Below are positions 31,822-37,990 of a stretch of 56,952 bases of DNA, piece by piece. The position numbers were made by a program, and so were the translations under genes. The notes below the pieces were generated by a model. That model made no database searches, was not told the origin of the DNA, and saw nothing but the letters and a program-made list of their open reading frames with translations. This DNA comes from a virus, in IMG/VR virus record IMGVR_UViG_3300042392_001320, positions 1 through 56,952 of that record, one strand, 5' to 3'. The stretch's first letter is position 1; every line of letters starts with the position of its first letter.

Positions 31822-32337
31822 TTAGGCTACAGCTGTTTCATTTTTTTGGTATGCATGTACTGGGCACCTTGTCTGCTCCAGATACATTTCATCACTAACC
31901 GCTCTTAGCGAATCAAGTGGCAATGTCGTTATGCCTTCATCAGTCTTTGTGATGAATCTTTTCTTGTCTAAGTCTACTGTAAAGACGCCTTCACAAAATA
32001 GCTCATCCTTTTCGAAATCACTATCCAGGAAAACTGGAAGGGCACCTTTAGCATTAGCTATCATCTCAAGAATTTCTGCACCAGTATCTCTAATAAGACT
32101 TGGATAAGCTGTTTCAAAGTTTTCCTCGCCACTACGCTCAACAAGTTTTGAAACGTCGTCGCTGTCTACCTCATAGAGCCAGTAAAGACCTTTATCTAGT
32201 TTGTCTACGTTAGCTTCATCCCGCAGGAATCTTAGCGCTGTTAGGCCTTGTCCGCTTGGATAGTGGTCCCATTGGCCATACTGCGCTACTACAATCTTGT
32301 CGTTCTTGATTACTTTAGTTAGTCCTCTGGTTCCCAT
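31822..32337 (-). CDS. Conserved phage protein (MGTRGLT family)
   Basis: 171 aa. MGTRGLTKVIKNDKIVVAQYGQWDHYPSG is a well-conserved opening found in many unrelated phages and plasmids; the rest is alpha/beta with SLIRDTGAEIL. Function unknown. Overlaps the 39-aa gene upstream by 19 bases. Confidence 0.8.
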   Translation of the reverse strand: MGTRGLTKVIKNDKIVVAQYGQWDHYPSGQGLTALRFLRDEANVDKLDKGLYWLYEVDSDDVSKLVERSGEENFETAYPSLIRDTGAEILEMIANAKGALPVFLDSDFEKDELFCEGVFTVDLDKKRFITKTDEGITTLPLDSLRAVSDEMYLEQTRCPVHAYQKNETAVA

Positions 32338-32438
32338 TTATATTCCTGTTCTCCTTCGCAAATATTACAGAATGGTGTACAATCGAAATTGCCTTCGTGT
32401 CTAGGACACTCAATAATTATAACGCTACCTACTGACAT
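32319..32438 (-). CDS. Zinc-ribbon microprotein, 39 aa
   Basis: It contains ECPRHEGNFDCTPFCNICEGE, four Cys and a His in a compact zinc-ribbon order. The only ATG (32438) belongs to the ATGTCAG of promoter copy 4, and the upstream stop overlaps it as TAATG. Confidence 0.6.
   Translation of the reverse strand: MSVGSVIIIECPRHEGNFDCTPFCNICEGEQEYKWEPED
32416..32438 (-). promoter_or_regulatory. ATGTCGG-type promoter, copy 4
   Basis: ATGTCAG, ten bases, TATAAT. It overlaps the start of the 39-aa gene and lies 78 bases before the gene at 32337. Confidence 0.7.
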
Positions 32439-32596
32439 TATCGTTTGCCCCATTGTTGTTCAATAAAGGCAGACCAATCACCATTAGGCAAATCAGAATG
32501 TTGCTCAATCGCTAGGTCAATAGCTTCTTCTTCACTTGTTGCTTCTACCCAATAAGTAGCTGAATACTCTACTTGCCAAGTTTTTGTTTCGCTCAT
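32438..32596 (-). CDS. Small protein with EEEAI motif, 52 aa
   Basis: MSETKTWQVEYSATYWVEA: two strands then a helix with SEEEAIDLA, like the 57-aa protein at 29869. SD GAGAGG before ATG 32596. An in-frame ATG inside promoter copy 5 (32638) would add 14 residues. Confidence 0.7.
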   Translation of the reverse strand: MSETKTWQVEYSATYWVEATSEEEAIDLAIEQHSDLPNGDWSAFIEQQWGKR

Positions 32597-32615
32597 TGTT
32601 TCCTCTCTTTCTTCC

Positions 32616-32638
32616 ATTTTATCAGCACCCACCGACAT
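32616..32638 (-). promoter_or_regulatory. ATGTCGG-type promoter, copy 5
   Basis: ATGTCGG, ten bases ending in TGA, TAAAAT; 19 bases before ATG 32596. Overlaps the stop codon of the upstream gene. Confidence 0.8.
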
Positions 32639-32958
32639 TATTCGTCGTCGTCCTCAGAATCCTCACCCTGACCAATAATGGTGACCCAACCATCGTCACC
32701 AAAACTTTTATCACTTGAAACGGCATTGATAAACCTAAGTCCACAAGACTCGTGATACCAATCCATGACCTGCTGTCTTAGCTCATCACCGTTCATCTCA
32801 TCGCTTGTAATTAGTTTCTCATAGCCATACTCACGCATAAGGGTAACCTGCTCATCATCCATCAAGACGTAGATTTTATGGCAGGTATCAAAAGCAATAC
32901 CCTTAGCCTCATTGGTATACTCCTCAATCCTGTAATCCATTTCTATTAGGTCTAACAT
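32638..32958 (-). CDS. Acidic hypothetical protein
   Basis: 106 aa from ATG 32958 (GGGAGG upstream, TAATG overlap). Helices and strands in the middle (CHKIYVLMDDEQVTLMREYG), ending in a run of Asp/Glu. No family recognised. Confidence 0.75.
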   Translation of the reverse strand: MLDLIEMDYRIEEYTNEAKGIAFDTCHKIYVLMDDEQVTLMREYGYEKLITSDEMNGDELRQQVMDWYHESCGLRFINAVSSDKSFGDDGWVTIIGQGEDSEDDDE

Positions 32959-33158
32959 TAGCCCTCCCACTGAGATAAGTCTTTGCCAGCAAAGATAGCC
33001 TGAACATACTCATACCTATCGTTGTCGCTTACCTCACCAAGAGTTTCCCATTGCTGCAAGGTCAGGACATCGCTATCAAACACAAGCAAGTCTGCCTCTG
33101 CTCCATAGTTTCCATCAAATGATACATAGCCTATGTTTCTGATTTCGTCGTATGACAT
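32958..33158 (-). CDS. Acidic small protein
   Basis: 66 aa, contains LTLQQWETLGEVSDNDRYEYVQA. AAAGGAA precedes ATG. Driven by promoter copy 6. Confidence 0.72.
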   Translation of the reverse strand: MSYDEIRNIGYVSFDGNYGAEADLLVFDSDVLTLQQWETLGEVSDNDRYEYVQAIFAGKDLSQWEG

Positions 33159-33182
33159 TAGTTTCCTTTCATTGATAGCTCT

Positions 33183-33205
33183 ATTTTACTACTAACCACC
33201 GACAT
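33183..33205 (-). promoter_or_regulatory. ATGTCGG-type promoter, copy 6
   Basis: TTGATA, ATGTCGG, ten bases, TAAAAT; 24 bases before ATG 33158. Confidence 0.85.
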
Positions 33206-33218
33206 TATCAATAGTATT

Positions 33219-33372
33219 TGGGAAAAAATTCGGGAGATTCTTAAAGGACTTCGTAAACAGGAGGGCAGGGGCAAGAATGCCCTGGCCCCTTTTATCCCCC
33301 GCAGTATTTGTGATCTTGCGATCTTCAGCTTTGAGGGGGAAGGGAAGCAGTTTTACAACTTGCTCAGGTTGT
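33219..33372. other. Intergenic block: TTCTTAA repeat, CCCTGG element and hairpin
   Basis: GGGAGATTCTTAAAGG at about 33234-33249 and CTTCGTAAA after it; GCCCTGGCCCC at 33279-33289; hairpin ACAACTT-GCTC-AGGTTGT at 33355-33372. This hairpin and the one at 30562 have the same loop but different stem bases that still pair. Confidence 0.6.
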
Positions 33373-33412
33373 TATTCCTGTATGCCTCACCAATAGAGGC
33401 GTGTAGGAAACT

Positions 33413-33859
33413 TTAGATTAGTTCCATTACAGACGAGTATGAACTAGCAGAAACTTCTTCCTGTGTAGTCATACGCAACACCTTTAGATTACGCTCTAGG
33501 ATTTGCTTGCGTGTCTGGTGTTCTCTTCCAAACCACTCTTTCTGATTTGGCTTGACTGGCTCTTCTGGTTTGCTTGGGAAACCAAGTGCCTCTGGGTCAA
33601 ACTCAACAGAAACATCATTACGATAAGAGTTTCTCTGAATACGAATTGGAGAGTTGTGTTCTGTTCCAATGTTGTTTGGGTTTGATAGTGCCTCAATCGC
33701 TTTTGCGATAAGAGCCTTGTCATACGCAACCATTTCATCTCTGTAAGCATTTGCCTCTGCCGCATAGTTTGCGACTGCCTCGTCTATTTTAGCGATACTT
33801 GCCTCAATGTCTGAGATTAGACTTGCTACTGGGATTTTTACGGACATTGTTCTTGCCAT
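33413..33859 (-). CDS. Helical hypothetical protein
   Basis: 148 aa. N-terminal ~60 residues form long Ala/Glu-rich helices (SLISDIEASIAKIDEAVANY), then a Pro-rich segment (PSKPEEPVKPNQKEW) and a basic helix. No family recognised. AAGGAAG is the SD. Confidence 0.75.
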   Translation of the reverse strand: MARTMSVKIPVASLISDIEASIAKIDEAVANYAAEANAYRDEMVAYDKALIAKAIEALSNPNNIGTEHNSPIRIQRNSYRNDVSVEFDPEALGFPSKPEEPVKPNQKEWFGREHQTRKQILERNLKVLRMTTQEEVSASSYSSVMELI

Positions 33860-33899
33860 AGTTTATTGCTTCCTTTTCTTTTGGGTTATTGGTGTTTCT

Positions 33900-33922
33900 A
33901 TTGTATCGGATACTACCGACAT
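33900..33922 (-). promoter_or_regulatory. ATGTCGG-type promoter, copy 7
   Basis: ATGTCGG, ten bases, TACAAT; 40 bases before ATG 33859. Confidence 0.8.
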
Positions 33923-34001
33923 TTGTGAAAGTGGCAGGGGTTCTCAAATAGACTCTGATTCACCCTTTTATGTAGTCTAACGCCACTAACGAATAACTAG
34001 A

Positions 34002-34154
34002 TTACTTCTTTACAGTAGTCCAGCGTGGCTGTCCAGCAACATCAAGGCGAACACGAAAAGTGCCGTTCTTGTTTGCTACGACTTCCTGAATTGTGCCTGA
34101 TACGCCAGACTTAGCGGTTGTAAACTGTGAGCCAACAGTTAGAGTGTTTTCCAT
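34002..34154 (-). CDS. Small beta protein (KOW/SH3-like), 50 aa
   Basis: From ATG 34154: LTVGSQFTTAKSGVSGTIQEVV then TFRVRLDVAGQPRWTTV. The strand order and Gly turns resemble a small SH3/KOW barrel. No family name known to me. Confidence 0.68.
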   Translation of the reverse strand: MENTLTVGSQFTTAKSGVSGTIQEVVANKNGTFRVRLDVAGQPRWTTVKK

Positions 34155-34203
34155 TTTTTGCTTCTTTCTACTTGTTTGATTACCAACTTTTGTTGATACC
34201 CCC

Positions 34204-34226
34204 ATTGTAGCGGATACCACCGACAT
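34204..34226 (-). promoter_or_regulatory. ATGTCGG-type promoter, copy 8
   Basis: TTGATA, ATGTCGG, ten bases, TACAAT; 49 bases before ATG 34154. Confidence 0.82.
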
Positions 34227-34311
34227 TATCAAGTGTTTATGACAAAAAGTTTTATAACGATTCGGGGGCAAAATTGTTATCTTCTTAAGCTTGACTTTTG
34301 ACCTAGGATCT

Positions 34312-34332
34312 GCCCTGGGCCCCTTTCGGGGT
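34312..34332. terminator. GGGCCCCTTTCGGGG hairpin, copy 1
   Basis: GCCCTGGGCCCCTTTCGGGG. On the minus strand the RNA folds as CCCC-GAAA-GGGG with a GNRA tetraloop, without a T-run. Near-identical copies at 35735 and 36478. Confidence 0.6.
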
Positions 34333-34335
34333 AAC

Positions 34336-34401
34336 CTACTCTCTCACAAACAACATTGCGATAAAGAAAGCTATCATCAGAACATGGATGCCCTGTATCA
34401 A
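34336..34401 (-). CDS. Membrane micropeptide, 21 aa
   Basis: TTG start overlapping the preceding stop; IHVLMIAFFIAMLFVRE is a single TM helix. Resembles the 22-aa peptide at 35768-35836 (EHVMLIALVWILVLYF), in the same position before a GGGCCCC hairpin. Confidence 0.45.
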   Translation of the reverse strand: MIQGIHVLMIAFFIAMLFVRE

Positions 34402-34712
34402 TCTTCATCCTCATAGTCATCTACACACCAAGCGTCAAGTCTTAGCGACTGAATTGCTTGTGAGGCAGACACACTTGTTGAGCCATCACGCCAACGAACT
34501 TGGAACGGATTACCATTACGGTCTACTCCATCAAACGGTAATTCGATTAGACGGTTGTAGTCATCTTCCCAATAAGCGTCAATAGCTGCTACTGCTACAG
34601 GTATCATTATCTTCGGAATTGGCGGATAACAATTGCTACTAAAGTGAATACTAATTTGGTCTGATAGTGTTAGGTCTGTATCTGTAAGTCCAACTGCTGT
34701 TGCGTATCCCAT
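34398..34712 (-). CDS. Hypothetical protein
   Basis: 104 aa. IPKIMIPVAVAAIDAYWEDDYNRLIELPFDGV, then a Trp/Arg beta stretch and an acidic tail. No family recognised. Confidence 0.72.
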   Translation of the reverse strand: MGYATAVGLTDTDLTLSDQISIHFSSNCYPPIPKIMIPVAVAAIDAYWEDDYNRLIELPFDGVDRNGNPFQVRWRDGSTSVSASQAIQSLRLDAWCVDDYEDED

Positions 34713-34714
34713 TA

Positions 34715-34840
34715 CTATTCTCCTTCTACGGTTTCTACTTCACAATCACAATACTGAACCATTAGCTTACCATCTACTACCGACACCATACCAAACTCAT
34801 TACAGGTATCGCAAAAGTGTATGCTTAGTTGTCCTAACAT
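34715..34840 (-). CDS. Zinc-binding-like microprotein, 41 aa
   Basis: It contains IHFCDTCNEFG and VQYCDCE: CxxC plus CxC. Start overlaps the upstream stop. A degenerate ATGTCGG-like element (34764-34786) lies inside it. Confidence 0.7.
   Translation of the reverse strand: MLGQLSIHFCDTCNEFGMVSVVDGKLMVQYCDCEVETVEGE
34764..34786 (-). promoter_or_regulatory. Degenerate ATGTCGG-type element, copy 9
   Basis: GTGTCGG, ten bases, TAAGCT, inside the 41-aa gene. It may be an internal promoter for the gene at 34712, or a chance match. Confidence 0.4.
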
Positions 34841-35034
34841 TAGGCTACCTCTACCCATTCCATTGCTACTCGCAATAGGTTGTCATAGTCGCCAGACATT
34901 GAGTCTGCTAGATACTGGTCAAGCTCATCTTTACTTGCTCCAGCTTTTTTGAGGGCAGATTTGACTGCTCCCATTACGGCAAACGCATTACCGTCATTAC
35001 CTGATAATTGAACTGCTACATTATACTTTGGCAT
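34840..35034 (-). CDS. Small hypothetical protein
   Basis: 64 aa. PKYNVAVQLSGNDGNAFAVMGAVKSALKKAGA: strand, Gly loop and helix, like a short alpha/beta plait. Promoter copy 10 lies 24 bases upstream. Confidence 0.74.
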   Translation of the reverse strand: MPKYNVAVQLSGNDGNAFAVMGAVKSALKKAGASKDELDQYLADSMSGDYDNLLRVAMEWVEVA

Positions 35035-35058
35035 TGTTTTACCTTTCTTGTTGATTTT

Positions 35059-35081
35059 ATTTTAGCATTACCGTCCGACAT
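35059..35081 (-). promoter_or_regulatory. ATGTCGG-type promoter, copy 10
   Basis: ATGTCGG, ten bases ending in TGC, TAAAAT (extended -10); 24 bases before ATG 35034. Confidence 0.82.
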
Positions 35082-35083
35082 TT

Positions 35084-35350
35084 TTAGAATAGCTGTAGCT
35101 CTTTCAGTAGCTTATCAGCCTTGCTTCTGGTGATAGTTGAACCCTTTACTATCTTTCCGCTATCTACCAGCTGTCTATAAAGTTTTGAACTCCTATGTAT
35201 TGGGCTATTCTTTATTCTGAATTCTTCAGCTACTTTCCTCATTCTCATTGTTTTGGCATAAGCTCTAGCATCTTTCAGGGTATCAAAATAACCAACTGCA
35301 CTATAAACATCACCATTCTCATAAGTAATCTCTATGCGTGTTTTAGCCAT
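35084..35350 (-). CDS. Small basic protein
   Basis: 88 aa from ATG 35350. RIEITYENGDVYSAVGYFDTLKDARAYAKTM: strand-strand-helix start, then Lys/Arg/Ser-rich helices. Overlaps the upstream zinc-ribbon gene. Confidence 0.73.
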   Translation of the reverse strand: MAKTRIEITYENGDVYSAVGYFDTLKDARAYAKTMRMRKVAEEFRIKNSPIHRSSKLYRQLVDSGKIVKGSTITRSKADKLLKELQLF

Positions 35351-35501
35351 TGCTTGACACCTTTCTTGTTGTTGGGTGATTAGCATAAATAGCATAACAT
35401 CTACCACAGACATTCTTGAGTAGATAACCATAGACTGTATTAGAGTGAACAGCCTTGTTACAGTCTTCGCATACATAGTGAATCATGCCTGGAAAAATCA
35501 T
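35343..35501 (-). CDS. Zinc-ribbon microprotein, 52 aa
   Basis: CEDCNKA and CGRCYA, spaced by ~20 residues, form a two-knuckle zinc ribbon. Overlaps neighbours on both sides by a few bases. Confidence 0.75.
   Translation of the reverse strand: MIFPGMIHYVCEDCNKAVHSNTVYGYLLKNVCGRCYAIYANHPTTRKVSSNG
35391..35413 (-). promoter_or_regulatory. Degenerate ATGTCGG-type element, copy 11
   Basis: ATGTCTG, ten bases, TATGCT, inside the zinc-ribbon gene and 40 bases before ATG 35350. Phased like the others but partly explained by coding. Confidence 0.45.
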
Positions 35502-35653
35502 TCGCTCTCCTTTATTGCCTTAGCCTTAGTAGACTGACGGCTGCCTTTGTATTTCTTTGGGGTTGCTACCAAGTGAGGGGCCTTTAGCATAAGCTGAAAC
35601 AACGCTTGGCTTTCTGCCTTGCGTCTGGCTTCGTTAGTTCTATCTAATTTCAT
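35498..35653 (-). CDS. Basic small protein, 51 aa
   Basis: MKLDRTNEARRKAESQALF ... KKYKGSRQSTKAK: Lys/Arg-rich helix and tail, possible nucleic-acid binder. Leaderless from promoter copy 12. Confidence 0.7.
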   Translation of the reverse strand: MKLDRTNEARRKAESQALFQLMLKAPHLVATPKKYKGSRQSTKAKAIKESE

Positions 35654-35659
35654 AACTTT

Positions 35660-35682
35660 ATCTTATCATTACCCTCCGACAT
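35660..35682 (-). promoter_or_regulatory. ATGTCGG-type promoter, copy 12
   Basis: ATGTCGG, ten bases ending in TGA, TAAGAT, then six bases to ATG 35653. Confidence 0.82.
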
Positions 35683-35734
35683 TTTGGGGATAAAAAACAC
35701 TCTTTCTTAAAATAGTTTATAACGATCCGATAAC

Positions 35735-35757
35735 GGGCCCTGGGCCCCTTTCGGGGG
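35735..35757. terminator. GGGCCCCTTTCGGGG hairpin, copy 2
   Basis: GGGCCCTGGGCCCCTTTC followed by GGGGG. Same CCCC-GAAA-GGGG fold on the minus strand as copies 1 and 3. Confidence 0.6.
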
Positions 35758-35767
35758 ACTTGTCAAG

Positions 35768-35836
35768 TCACTGGCCTGCGAAATATAACACAAGAATCCA
35801 AACAAGCGCTATAAGCATAACGTGTTCGCTACTCAC
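35768..35836 (-). CDS. Membrane micropeptide, 22 aa
   Basis: GTG start overlapping the upstream stop; EHVMLIALVWILVLYF is one TM helix. Like the peptide at 34336-34401, it is the last frame before a GGGCCCC hairpin. Confidence 0.45.
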   Translation of the reverse strand: MSSEHVMLIALVWILVLYFAGQ

Positions 35837-36347
35837 CGCTACCTCTAATCATTATCCAAATCAAAGCCTGCATTGCTCTAGGTGTCATGCCAAAATCAAA
35901 TGCAACTTTTTTTACTGCACTTGCTAGCTCATTGTATTGTGACTGGTTAGGTGTTTTCTTTTCAATTCCAACAGCTCTCAACATCCAAACATCAATCACA
36001 ACAGCCTGCTCATCACCTGCAATAGCTTTAGCGAATGAATTAGTCTTGAGACCTTTCAATGCACCAAAGCCAAGTGTCAAAGAATTGTTAGCCATGACCA
36101 TGTTGTTCTTGAATCCTGCAACATCATTGCCAAGTGAGAATGCAATAGCCTTAGCAACATTGGTAGTCCAACGCTCTCTAGGTGAGAATGCAGATACAAC
36201 ACTTGCACCAACTTCAAGATAAGTGTCTAAGTTTCTAGCTACCTCATGGGCAACCTTCTCGGCGTCCACATACCACTTGCTTGCTTGCTCTACCTGACCA
36301 AAGGTAGCCTTTTTTGCTAGGTCTGAATAAATTGCGTAGTAGTCCAT
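35829..36347 (-). CDS. Hypothetical helical protein
   Basis: 172 aa from ATG 36347. It contains VVSAFSPRERWTTNVAKAIAFS, GALKGLKTNSFAKAI and AVVIDVWMLRAVGIE. This order (substrate pocket helices then an Asp-containing strand) is seen in uncharacterised phage proteins with a helix-hairpin-like DNA-glycosylase flavour, but I cannot assign a reaction. Promoter copy 13 upstream. Confidence 0.75.
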   Translation of the reverse strand: MDYYAIYSDLAKKATFGQVEQASKWYVDAEKVAHEVARNLDTYLEVGASVVSAFSPRERWTTNVAKAIAFSLGNDVAGFKNNMVMANNSLTLGFGALKGLKTNSFAKAIAGDEQAVVIDVWMLRAVGIEKKTPNQSQYNELASAVKKVAFDFGMTPRAMQALIWIMIRGSGE

Positions 36348-36375
36348 TGGTTTCCTTTTCTGTTTGATAAAAACA

Positions 36376-36398
36376 AGATTATCATTAGCCACCGACAT
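36376..36398 (-). promoter_or_regulatory. ATGTCGG-type promoter, copy 13
   Basis: ATGTCGG, ten bases ending in TGA, TAATCT; 28 bases before ATG 36347. Confidence 0.78.
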
Positions 36399-36477
36399 TT
36401 GTGATACCGACACGCCAGGAAATTTTGGGGGGATCTTAACCCACCTCTTAATTAGACTTGACAAGATCAAGAAAAAG

Positions 36478-36497
36478 CCCCAGGGCCCCTTTCGGGG
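36478..36497. terminator. GGGCCCCTTTCGGGG hairpin, copy 3
   Basis: GCCCCAGGGCCCCTTTCGGGG-type element (here shortened by one base at the left edge). It directly follows, on the minus strand, the small membrane gene ending at 36509. Confidence 0.6.
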
Positions 36498-36508
36498 CGT
36501 TTGTCAAA

Positions 36509-36649
36509 TCAAAACGGCGGTGAGTTTTTTTCTAGCTCTTCGCTAATTCTTCTGTTTTCATCTAACAAAAATAAAATTCCTATTAGTTGAATAACAACAA
36601 ACACAACAATCAAAAACGCAACAATCGCAATTCCAATTATCCATTCCAT
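36509..36649 (-). CDS. One-TM small membrane protein, 46 aa
   Basis: MEWIIGIAIVAFLIVVFVV: strong TM helix, then a charged tail (DENRRISEELEK). GGAGGAG is an excellent SD, lying inside the end of the upstream gene. Confidence 0.8.
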   Translation of the reverse strand: MEWIIGIAIVAFLIVVFVVIQLIGILFLLDENRRISEELEKNSPPF

Positions 36650-36766
36650 TTATTTCTCCTCCGCATAAGGGCAAAGTATTTTAGCCCTGTCTGATAAAAT
36701 GTTCACGCCACAATCTTCGCAACGCATAACTTCGTCATCCATTCCATAAGAAAAGATGTGTCCCAT
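36650..36766 (-). CDS. Zinc-ribbon-like microprotein, 38 aa
   Basis: CEDCG and a later CPY give three Cys; GGAG-type SD upstream. Stop and next start form TAAATG. Confidence 0.7.
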   Translation of the reverse strand: MGHIFSYGMDDEVMRCEDCGVNILSDRAKILCPYAEEK

Positions 36767-36931
36767 TTATTTCTCCTCTGGTGTTGTAAACAATTCGCCA
36801 ACATCTTCGGTTAGCATTAGGTCAATTTGGTAAATCAACATTTCCAATTCACTTGTTGTCAAGGTAGTCTTTCCATTCTTCTTCTCTATCTTCCCATTCT
36901 GATAACGCAATTCTGTAAGCGATAGGGTCAC
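36767..36931 (-). CDS. Small protein overlapping another gene, 54 aa
   Basis: From GTG 36931: LSLTELRYQNGKIEKKNGK, then LTTSELEMLIYQIDLML. Its first 83 bases overlap the 59-aa gene in a different frame; both frames look protein-like. A shorter start at ATG 36841 is possible. No clear SD for the GTG. Confidence 0.5.
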   Translation of the reverse strand: MTLSLTELRYQNGKIEKKNGKTTLTTSELEMLIYQIDLMLTEDVGELFTTPEEK

Positions 36932-37028
36932 AATTTTTTAGTATTTGCGAGGGACGCAAGGTTATCGCCTCAATGTGATAAGGCAGGTAAACTTCATCTA
37001 GCCAATCATCAAACATTTCCTCAGTCAT
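36849..37028 (-). CDS. Acidic small protein, 59 aa
   Basis: It contains FDDWLDEVYLPYHIEAITLRP and DPIAYRIALSEWEDREEEW. Start coupled to upstream stop (TAATG) with GGAGAG before it. Overlaps the 54-aa frame. Confidence 0.72.
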   Translation of the reverse strand: MTEEMFDDWLDEVYLPYHIEAITLRPSQILKNCDPIAYRIALSEWEDREEEWKDYLDNK

Positions 37029-37216
37029 TAGTTGCTCTCCTCATCTATCATCTTTACAATCTTACTCTTTAGCTTGTTGTCTGACAAGTGCCAGAATAAA
37101 GATAAAGCATAAGCATAAGACCCAAGTCTATCAAATCCTGTCTTGATACCAACAAGCTCTATTAGCTCTGCTGTTTCCATTTCCTCAATAGCTTCTAGCA
37201 ATTCATTTTTGTTCAT
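37028..37216 (-). CDS. Small helical protein, 62 aa
   Basis: NELLEAIEEMETAELIELVG then SKIVKMIDEES. All-helical, acidic. Promoter copy 14 upstream. Confidence 0.72.
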   Translation of the reverse strand: MNKNELLEAIEEMETAELIELVGIKTGFDRLGSYAYALSLFWHLSDNKLKSKIVKMIDEESN

Positions 37217-37237
37217 TTTTTTCCTTTCATAGAATCC

Positions 37238-37260
37238 AACTTAGCATACCCCACCGACAT
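37238..37260 (-). promoter_or_regulatory. ATGTCGG-type promoter, copy 14
   Basis: ATGTCGG, ten bases ending in TGC, TAAGTT; 21 bases before ATG 37216. Confidence 0.75.
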
Positions 37261-37401
37261 TTATAGATAGTCGTTAGGGTCAAGGTTTAGGTAGTCAATC
37301 GCTTGCTCTAACGGCATCATTCCGTCATACTCATTACAGTTGTGGCAAACAATCGTGTCGCTAGTGAAAACACTCTCGCAGTAAACACACATCTTGTCCA
37401 T
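37261..37401 (-). CDS. Zinc-ribbon microprotein, 46 aa
   Basis: It begins MDKMCVYCESVF and continues to VCHNCNEYDG: two CxxC knuckles 14 residues apart, then an acidic helix. Promoter copy 15 upstream. Confidence 0.78.
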   Translation of the reverse strand: MDKMCVYCESVFTSDTIVCHNCNEYDGMMPLEQAIDYLNLDPNDYL

Positions 37402-37431
37402 TTGCTATTTCCTTTCTTTTGGCTTACTAAA

Positions 37432-37454
37432 ACCCTATCACAAACCACCGACAT
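37432..37454 (-). promoter_or_regulatory. ATGTCGG-type promoter, copy 15
   Basis: ATGTCGG, ten bases ending in TGA, TAGGGT (weak -10); 30 bases before ATG 37401. Confidence 0.7.
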
Positions 37455-37706
37455 TTACAACAGAAACGCCGTATTTTCCTATTGTAGATTATCACAAAAT
37501 TTAGGGGGATTCTTTGTCGTGTCTTAACTTGACATCTCCAAGAAAAAAGGCCCAGGGTAATTTCTGGGAAATAAATTCGGGGGTTTTTAATAGATCTTCA
37601 TAAAGGGAATATAGGGTGTAACGGGGTGGGGGTGGGGAGGGGAGGGCTGGGGGTGGGAAATTTTTTGTCGGGTTTGTCAAGCCGACACGCCGTTAGGCGT
37701 AAACTA
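37455..37706. other. Intergenic block with G-quadruplex-prone tract
   Basis: Holds GGGGGATTCTTTGTCGT and a second GGGAAATAAATTCGGGGG copy (around 37567), GGCCCAGGG at 37549-37557, and the G-rich tract 37623-37657: seven runs of 3-5 G separated by 1-2 bases. It is followed by TTGTCAAGCCGACACGCCG, which recurs near 38117, and the hairpin ACGCC-GTTA-GGCGT. Confidence 0.65.
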
Positions 37707-37943
37707 CTAACCCTTTGGGCAGTAGTCTACTGACTTTATTTCTTTACCAGTAGTTCCGATAAGTCTAACAACTACTGAGTGAGTCCAACCAGACTCTGAG
37801 CTAAACCTGCTAGAGCTAACCATTTCATTACAGTTAGAGCAAGTTCCGAACCAGACGGTGTTGTCCTTGCGGTAGCCGTCCTGCGGGTTGATTACAGTGA
37901 AACCGTTTCCGATTCCACCCTTTCTGATTTCTACTAAGTTCAT
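37707..37943 (-). CDS. Small zinc-site beta protein
   Basis: 78 aa. GTCSNCNEMV gives a CxxC, and a third Cys lies near the end (YCPKG). AAAGGAG upstream. The rightmost gene of the minus-strand block, bracketed by G-rich tracts of opposite strand polarity. Confidence 0.75.
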   Translation of the reverse strand: MNLVEIRKGGIGNGFTVINPQDGYRKDNTVWFGTCSNCNEMVSSSRFSSESGWTHSVVVRLIGTTGKEIKSVDYCPKG

Positions 37944-37967
37944 CTGAACTCCTTTCTTTACACCATT

Positions 37968-37990
37968 AGCCTAACACGACCCTAAGACAT
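37968..37990 (-). promoter_or_regulatory. Degenerate ATGTCGG-type element, copy 16
   Basis: ATGTCTT, ten bases, TAGGCT; 24 bases before ATG 37943. Spacing is kept although the bases have drifted. Confidence 0.5.

Noticed and set aside
28696-37454. ATGTCGG copies read as start codons of conserved MSVG-type leader peptides
   Set aside because: The Ser codon is almost always TCG and the spacing to the hexamer is fixed in bases, which fits DNA-level selection; frames end at random places, and the ATG lies upstream of the predicted transcript start. Only the 39-aa gene at 32319 may really use this ATG.
27630-37990. Regular repeats as a CRISPR array
   Set aside because: The repeats are short, separated by genes of different length, and lack spacer-sized uniform units.
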